A stretch of DNA of 23,282 nucleotides from Salpingoeca rosetta (lineage: Eukaryota > Opisthokonta > Choanoflagellata > Craspedida > Salpingoecidae), in the NCBI RefSeq assembly GCF_000188695.1, contig NW_004754921.1, positions 42,418 to 65,699 of the forward strand. The letters are read 5' to 3'. The notes under the pieces are model-generated. The model was not told where the DNA came from. It ran no database searches and was given only the letters and a program-made list of their open reading frames with translations. Below, piece after piece: positions 19,021-23,282 of the stretch; the first letter of the stretch is position 1; each line of letters opens with the position of its first letter. The translations under genes were made by a program, and so were the position numbers.

Positions 19021-21232
19021 TTGCGTGAGAGGGGAGAAGAAGTGAGAGGTGAGAGGTGAGAGGTGAGAGGTGAGAGGTGAGGGGTGAGATATGACAAGCG
19101 GTAGCATGGAGGAAGGCCCTTGGAAAAGGTGGATGGTGAGCTGTGCACAAGTCCTTTGCACATGCTGACATTCTCAAGAGAAGATGGTCGCATCGTACAC
19201 TGAACATGCAGAGTATGTCCCGACAGAGCAGCAGACATCACAAGAGCGTAAAGCGTTGTCTTGAGCAAGCGCACGCCCAGCACCTCATTAGCTGGCGTGG
19301 TGATGGTGACGCGAAGGGACCTCTCCAGCCGAATCACGGGCCCTGTCCGCAGCACGTTGACGGGCGCGGTGCTGATGCTGGCCGCGGCTGTTGTGTCCAT
19401 CTGCCCGAGCAGTGGCAGTGGCGGCAGTGGACCAGTGGTCGCACCAGTCGACACCAGCGCAGCGGACACGCGCGTGCGCACCGCCCCGGCAATGGCGTCG
19501 AAGATTGTGGCGTCAAAGTGGTTCTCGACGGCGATGTCTGCGGTGGCGCTGCCGAGGGCGCTGGTGGCGACCTGGCGAAGGTCCGCAGTGAATGCACCGC
19601 TGTTCGGGGACAGCACGAGCGCACACGCACCCAGCGCAGCCTGGACCGCGCCAGCATTGGTGGTGGTGGTGGCCGTGTGATAATGGTGGTGATGGTGTGA
19701 GTGGGCAATCGTGGAGACGGCTGGCAAGTGCATTGGCAAGAACGATGACAAACATGGAATGAAGCAGGTTCGTGGTGCACACATGATATCCACGCGAAAG
19801 ACCAGACCGCAGCAGCGTTGTGGCCGGCGTCCATCAGCTGCTGCGATACCGCAAACACATCCGCAAACACAAAGTCTGGCATCCACAGCAGCACGTTGCT
19901 GAACGAGAGGAGGGGGAAGCAGAGGATGAAGAAAGCAAGGCGATGAATGAAGGAACACGATGAGTCGAGGGACGGTGTTACAAGCGTCAAAGCAACATGT
20001 AGCTCAGATGACACACGAACAGGCCCACTTGTACGACAGACACATGACACAAGACACACAACACACACACGCACACTCGCGCACGCAAACACACATGCAC
20101 ACACATGCACACACACAGAGTGTTGCGCAACCCACCCCTTCTTCAGGAAGCCTGCGTTGAAGATGTTGAGGACGGTGGCTGCAGCGTCGTCGACACCGGC
20201 TGCAAAGAGCATGCCAATATGGTAGTCGCTTCGCCACGTTTCAGCACAGGGATTTGCGCCCACGGCGTTTCGGCGAAACTCCACGTTGACGCCCTGTGAA
20301 TGCGATGGAAGGGAGGGGTCGATGATGCGTGAGATGGCGATGATGGCGGGACCGTGTCGCTCTTTGGAGATGGGATGCTCGTGGCCGAGAAGCTACAGGA
20401 AACCAGGTGTGAGACAAACACGCACGCACACGTGTATACACACACACGCACACGCACACGCACACGCACACGCACACGCACCTCAGCACGAAGTGTCTTG
20501 ACCAAGTCAAGCTGCTGTTGTGTGAGATCATGGACGCTGCACTGCTGAGAGATGGCCACAACAGCGCGCCAGTGCCACGTGTTGAGGAGCCTGGCAACGT
20601 GCGATTGGAAGACATCGTTGTCTTCATGCAACAACACTTGACAGTCTGCGCATGCACATTGCACCGAAGCAAAAAGAGGAAGACGAGCATGTCGTGTCAT
20701 GGTTGAAGTGGGCAAATCAAACGTTGAGCCAACGACAACCACACAACGAGCACGTAGCGAGCACGCACACACAACAATCACACGCACACATGCACAACAA
20801 GCACATAACCAGCACACCCAACAAGCCCACATCCAGCACACATCAACCACATCAAGCCCACATCAAGCCCACAACCAGCACACAACAGCACACGAGGCTA
20901 GACTTACCAACGTCGGTGCTGTTCACATCTGAGATGTAGGTGACGATACAAACGTCCCCGTCCTGCCCAGACACGAGCCCGCTTGAGGTTGCGTCAACGG
21001 CATCCACGGTGACACCGGACAAAGGCGGGCCATCACCATCAAACTCGCCAATCGCATATTGCGCGGCGGCAAGGAAGATGGGCAGCCGTTGCACCAGCTG
21101 CGGTTCCTTCACACCAACCACAAGGGAGATGTCGCCTTCAACGCCCTGCGGACAATATAGCAGCAAGCTCCCAAGTACAGCCACAAGCGCCCACGCAACC
21201 AGCGCCAGCCCGCGACCACCCAGCACCATCAT
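12232..21232 (-). CDS. Receptor tyrosine kinase with two Venus-flytrap-like modules
   Basis: Predicted single-pass receptor tyrosine kinase, about 2230 residues. Exons (minus strand): 21232-20908, 20645-20482, 20392-20136, 19898-19808 (or 19781), 19640-19275, 18926-18787, 18647-18096, 17793-16001, 15766-15576, 15312-15254, 14986-12232 (TAG); all phases join. Residues 1-33 are a signal peptide (start at the MMVLGG pair; an upstream in-frame ATG at 21337 fits less well). Residues 34-447 and 448-835 resemble type 1 periplasmic-binding/ANF-receptor folds; the second is clearer (FRIGTTSTLQASIMARVAQQ, GAPTIYLAGG). Residues 854-875 are the membrane segment, followed by KKKRAR. Kinase: GEGFFSQV (919-926), VAVK Lys about 1144, HMDLAARN (1241-1248), DFG (1261-1263), activation-loop YY (1270-1271), PVRWTAPE (1280-1287), SDVWSFG. 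The DLAARN and WTAPE motifs mark a tyrosine kinase. The ligand is unknown. Tail tyrosines such as YTQL could be phosphosites. Odd features: about 200 residues inserted between the beta2 and beta3 strands, HRD changed to HMD, and a polyQ/N tail. Confidence 0.88.
14575..14730 (-). repeat. (CAGCAA)n hexanucleotide repeat encoding polyQ
   Basis: On the coding strand CAG and CAA codons alternate for about 50 codons with two His interruptions, so the true repeat unit is a hexanucleotide. It lies in the C-terminal tail shortly after the kinase domain (VARPPAQR). Confidence 0.93.
15130..15225. repeat. CA-rich (minus-strand GT-rich) tract at a receptor donor
   Basis: Read on the gene's strand, the intron after exon 15312-15254 opens with GTGCGTGCGC and stays GT-rich for about 120 bases. 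Confidence 0.88.
15370..15455. repeat. AAC/GAC trinucleotide-rich stretch in a receptor intron
   Basis: CAACAACAACG, ACGACGACAG and CGACAACAG units make an imperfect triplet tract in the intron between exons 15766-15576 and 15312-15254. It looks non-coding: no splice sites flank it in a fitting phase. Confidence 0.7.
16260..16895 (-). other. Low-complexity insertion inside the kinase N-lobe
   Basis: Between KGTY (Tyr codon 16898-16896) and the VAVK Lys (codon 16259-16257) lie 212 codons without a stop, where kinases normally have about ten residues. The segment starts with RRLLHWHRD, continues through Q14, an Ala run and Ser/Thr/Gly/Asp-rich sequence, and ends in a Cys/Trp-rich patch (HCCWRCCWLPRMCSCTC). 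Part of it, especially the Cys/Trp end, could be an unrecognised 3n intron: GTGAGC near 16470 and the GTGCAG before 16296 are possible sites. Confidence 0.65.
16818..16859 (-). repeat. (CAG)14 tract encoding Q14
   Basis: Fourteen consecutive CTG triplets on the plus strand read as CAG glutamine codons in the receptor kinase frame, inside the N-lobe insertion. Confidence 0.93.
18942..19019. repeat. (CA)n on the sense strand before a receptor acceptor
   Basis: About 78 bases of pure GT on the plus strand, that is CA on the receptor's strand. The tract ends 15 bases before the acceptor at 18927. Confidence 0.96.
19041..19089. repeat. Heptanucleotide minisatellite (TGAGAGG)n
   Basis: Six to seven tandem copies of a seven-base unit lie directly beside the GT microsatellite, in the receptor intron 19274-18927. 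Confidence 0.9.
20413..20481. repeat. GT-type (minus strand) tract starting at a receptor donor
   Basis: On the gene's strand the donor GTGCGTGTGCG after exon 20645-20482 begins five copies of a GTGCGT-like hexamer, then GT. The whole intron is only 89 bases and mostly repeat. Confidence 0.9.
20730..20895. repeat. Degenerate CA-rich tandem region in the first receptor intron
   Basis: Loosely repeated units such as CATCAAGCCCA and CACAACCAGCA fill the intron between 20907 and 20646. Copies are imperfect and spacing varies, so this is decayed repeat, not a regular array. Confidence 0.7.
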
Positions 21233-21356
21233 CACGGCGGCGTGTCGTTTGATGATGGGTGGTTTGCTGTGTTTGATGACGCTGCTGACGATGTCAATTG
21301 CATTCGTTCCATTCAAGGCAAGAAGAGTTGTGAACAACTTCAGTTAATTTTCTACA
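21233..21356. promoter_or_regulatory. Divergent promoter interval
   Basis: Only 124 bases separate the predicted start codons of the receptor kinase (minus, 21232) and the glycoside hydrolase (plus, 21357). The interval must hold both 5' UTRs and core promoters if both starts are right. It is GATGATG/TGACG-rich on the kinase side and turns AT-rich (GTTAATTTTC) just before the hydrolase ATG. I see no clear TATA box. Confidence 0.55.
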
Positions 21357-22750
21357 ATGACGGCGGGGCGGTGGGTGCGCGGAACGCGATTGCTGGTGGG
21401 AGCAGTGCTGGTGGTGGCACTGCTGGGTGGTGGTGCCAACTGTGTGAATAATGGTGGTGGTGGTGGAGGTGGCGATACAAGCCATGGAGGTGGGGTAGCA
21501 ACACCAGGCACGCCGCGAGATGTTGTCAACTTCAACTATGGCTGGCGCTTCCACTTTGGTGAGAATGTGTGTTGCGAAGTACACCCGTTTGTTTGTTGGT
21601 TTTGCTATGTTCATTTCACCGCTGGCCAGCCTCCTCGCTTCGTTTGCTTTTCGATGTCCTCACTTCTGCACTTCACCATCGCCGTGTCGCCTGAACTCCC
21701 CCCCCCCCCTCTCGGACGCAACCTCACATGACTGCAGGCCATGCACCCGATGGGCAAATGGGGCCTCCAGGGTGCATGTTCCGCAACATCTCTGGTCCAC
21801 TCACATGCTCGGGCTTCAACAACAACCCCAACCGCTTCTCCGCCCGCGACTGCGAGCTCGCTTGCTGCTACAGTACGTCGCACTTGTTTGTTTTTCTTGT
21901 AAGACGGCCACACTGATAAGGGTAGAACCACACACACGCGCGCGCGATGGCTTGCGTCATACCAACGGGATCACGCCCGCTCTTGTCGGATCGCTAGTTT
22001 TCCCTGCTCTGCTGCCACTGAGGGCAGACGGTTTGTGCGACGTTGACCCATGACCATGTTTGCGGCTCGGTTCCTGCGCATCCAGATCCAGAGTGCCGCT
22101 TGTGGTTCCAGCACAATAAGTACTGCTTCCATGGAGGTGAAGGCGCGTCATGCAAGCCCGCCGGTGAAAATGCCACCGTGTACAGCGCCGGTGAGCGAGA
22201 CACCTCGCCGCCCTTGGTCAAACCGTACAACTTCACGTCCAAGTCGTTCGATGACAGTTCTTGGCCCATCGTGGACGCTCCGCACGACTTTGTCATCTCC
22301 AACTCGCACTTTTCGCCACAAGCAAATTCCTTTCACGGACGTGCGTGTGTGTGTGTGTGTGTGTGTGTGTTGTTTTTGTGTGTGCCTGTGAGATTGTGTG
22401 TGTGTGTGTGTGCGTGTGTGTATTTTGTGTGTGTGTGTGTGTGTGTGCGTGTGTGCCTGTGTGCCTGTGAGGTTGTGTGCGTGTGTGTATTTTGTGTGTG
22501 TGCGTGCGTGCGTGTGTGTCTGTCTGTGCCTGTGTCCGTGTGTCTGTGTGTGCGTAATTTTGGCTGCTCAATCCGCCTGCCTTTCAATGGCAATCATTCA
22601 CGCTCTTGACTGGCTTTCCTCCCACCGCGATGATGTGCACTGCAGACCTCGTTCGGAACGTGAGCTGGTATCGCAAACACTTTCACGTCCCTCAGGAGTG
22701 GCAGGGCTCCACGATCTACCTCTACTTTGAAGGCGTGTTCCATTACACCC

Positions 22751-22824
<74 letters not shown>

Positions 22825-23206
22825 CTGGACTTTGTTCGTGTTGGTGTCTTGGGTCACTAATATTGTACCAACAATCACACTGCACCATGAACCCAATCAC
22901 ACACACCTACATTCATTCATACATACACACACACCCTGCGTGCAGGTGTGGCTGAACGGGATGTATGTGCAATCCCATGCGTGCGGGTACACGGGATTCA
23001 CTGTGCGCTTGGACAACTCATCCACTCTCCACTACGGCTCTTCAAACAAGAACGTCATTGCGCTTCGGGTGGACGCTTCCTTCGGCAGCGGTGCGCGCCC
23101 AAGCAGTGCGAGGGTGATGACGAGGAACAATCATGACAGCACTGACACGAGCGGTTGCACGTGCGCGGATCGTGGTCCCGTTCCCTCTCCTTTTGCTTTG
23201 TCTATT

Positions 23207-23282
<76 letters not shown>
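21357..23282 (+). CDS. Secreted glycoside hydrolase family 2 (beta-galactosidase-like), 3' partial
   Basis: GH2 enzymes cleave beta-linked galactosides, mannosides or glucuronides. Only the N-terminal part lies here, so the substrate cannot be assigned. Exons: 21357-21558, 21738-21872, 22086-22340, 22646-22752, 22946-23090; phases join, and the next exon is beyond the window. Residues 1-29 form a signal peptide (basic start, then LLVGAVLVVALLGG), followed by a Gly-rich linker. The jelly-roll sugar-binding domain shows FNYGWRFHFG, SFDDSSWPIVDAPHDF, GHLVRNVSWYRKHFHVP, IYLYFEGVFHYTQVWLNGMY, HACGYTGFTV and VIALRVDASFGSG, all typical of family 2. A Cys-rich segment (DCELACCYNPECRLWFQHNK) interrupts the domain between its first strand and DSSW. 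The acceptor at 22085 was chosen because it gives NPECRLWF in frame; the acceptor at 22027 runs into a stop. The catalytic TIM barrel is not visible. Family call is strong; the beta-galactosidase subtype is tentative. Confidence 0.85.
22342..22556. repeat. GT-rich tract at a GH2-gene donor
   Basis: The donor after exon 22086-22340 is followed immediately by about 215 bases of GT dinucleotides. GC, TTTT and CCTGTGA interruptions recur, suggesting a duplicated compound unit. Confidence 0.92.
22753..22823. repeat. (GT)n tract that is itself the donor site
   Basis: Exon 22646-22752 ends in CAG and the intron begins directly with about 35 GT dinucleotides, so the exact donor is ambiguous by position but fixed by frame. 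Confidence 0.95.
23208..23282. repeat. (CA)n tract running off the window end
   Basis: Pure CA from 23208 to the last base, in the GH2 intron that starts at 23091. By analogy with the other introns the next exon may start shortly after. Confidence 0.95.

Larger units (their letters stand above)
17800..21140 (-). other. Ectodomain-encoding exons: first and second ligand-binding-like modules
   Basis: The first module is split over six exons (21232-18787). It reads GDISLVVGVKEPQLVQRLPI, NVLLWMPDFVFADVFAV and GSDSGLVYYNEDMG; the last matches the usual G-x-S/T-G-x-V-x-F-D/N-E-x-G turn near the end of ANF-receptor domains. The second module starts in exon 18647-18096 and finishes in the large exon (LVVDSSPCTVPFGRVAARDG, PTTFRIGTTSTLQ, FALDGILITLLVQDR-like lobe). 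Two full copies are inferred from total length (about 820 residues) and the repeated fold pattern, not from an alignment. Confidence 0.6.

Noticed and set aside
18714..19958. A single 414-codon exon for the receptor ectodomain
   Set aside because: The frame runs through a CA microsatellite and a heptamer minisatellite; splicing 19275 to 18926 instead gives the expected GSDSGLVYYN turn.
21873..21900. Alternative later donor (CTT followed by GTAAGA) for GH2 exon 2
   Set aside because: It is a good donor by sequence, but it breaks phase with exon 22086-22340 and adds a Phe/Val/Leu stretch unlike the Cys-rich module.
22028..22085. Acceptor at 22027 for the third GH2 exon
   Set aside because: In the phase set by the previous exon it meets a TGA within ten codons; the acceptor at 22085 gives the conserved Cys pattern.

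Overview
The window comes from a compact, intron-dense eukaryotic nuclear genome. It contains a clear AP-3 delta adaptin and a membrane-spanning receptor tyrosine kinase, so a unicellular relative of animals fits best. A choanoflagellate (Salpingoeca or Monosiga type) is my preferred guess, from the short exons, GC-rich coding sequence, tyrosine kinase chemistry and Q/N-rich tails. I could not run a database search. Gene models below were built by hand from GT-AG (once GC-AG) junctions, phase continuity and remembered family sequence patterns. They fit in frame throughout.

Layout: (1) 1-10091, plus strand: the AP-3 complex delta subunit, 28 exons visible, 5' end outside the window. (2) 10092-10910: convergent intergenic/UTR sequence with C-tracts and a CA microsatellite. 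(3) 10911-11550, minus strand: a small unrecognised gene needing one short intron or a frameshift. (4) 11551-12231: intergenic DNA with a TG/TCTG microsatellite. (5) 12232-21232, minus strand: an 11-exon receptor tyrosine kinase of about 2230 residues. It has a signal peptide, two tandem Venus-flytrap-like (ANF-receptor type) modules, one membrane segment, a kinase domain and an 850-residue Q/N-rich tail. (6) 21233-21356: a 124-base divergent promoter gap. (7) 21357-23090 onward, plus strand: the 5' part of a secreted glycoside hydrolase family 2 protein with a Cys-rich insertion; its catalytic barrel lies beyond the window.

The most unusual content is in the receptor kinase. About 200 low-complexity residues separate the glycine-rich loop from the VAVK lysine, the catalytic-loop HRD reads HMD, and two ligand-binding-like modules sit on one kinase. 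A second theme runs through all three intron-rich genes: many introns carry long sense-strand GT tracts starting at the donor, or long CA tracts ending near the acceptor.

The genes do not form a pathway. AP-3 delta serves endosome-to-lysosome sorting, while the receptor and the secreted glycosidase both face the outside and may share a promoter region. A link between those two in environmental sensing is only a guess.
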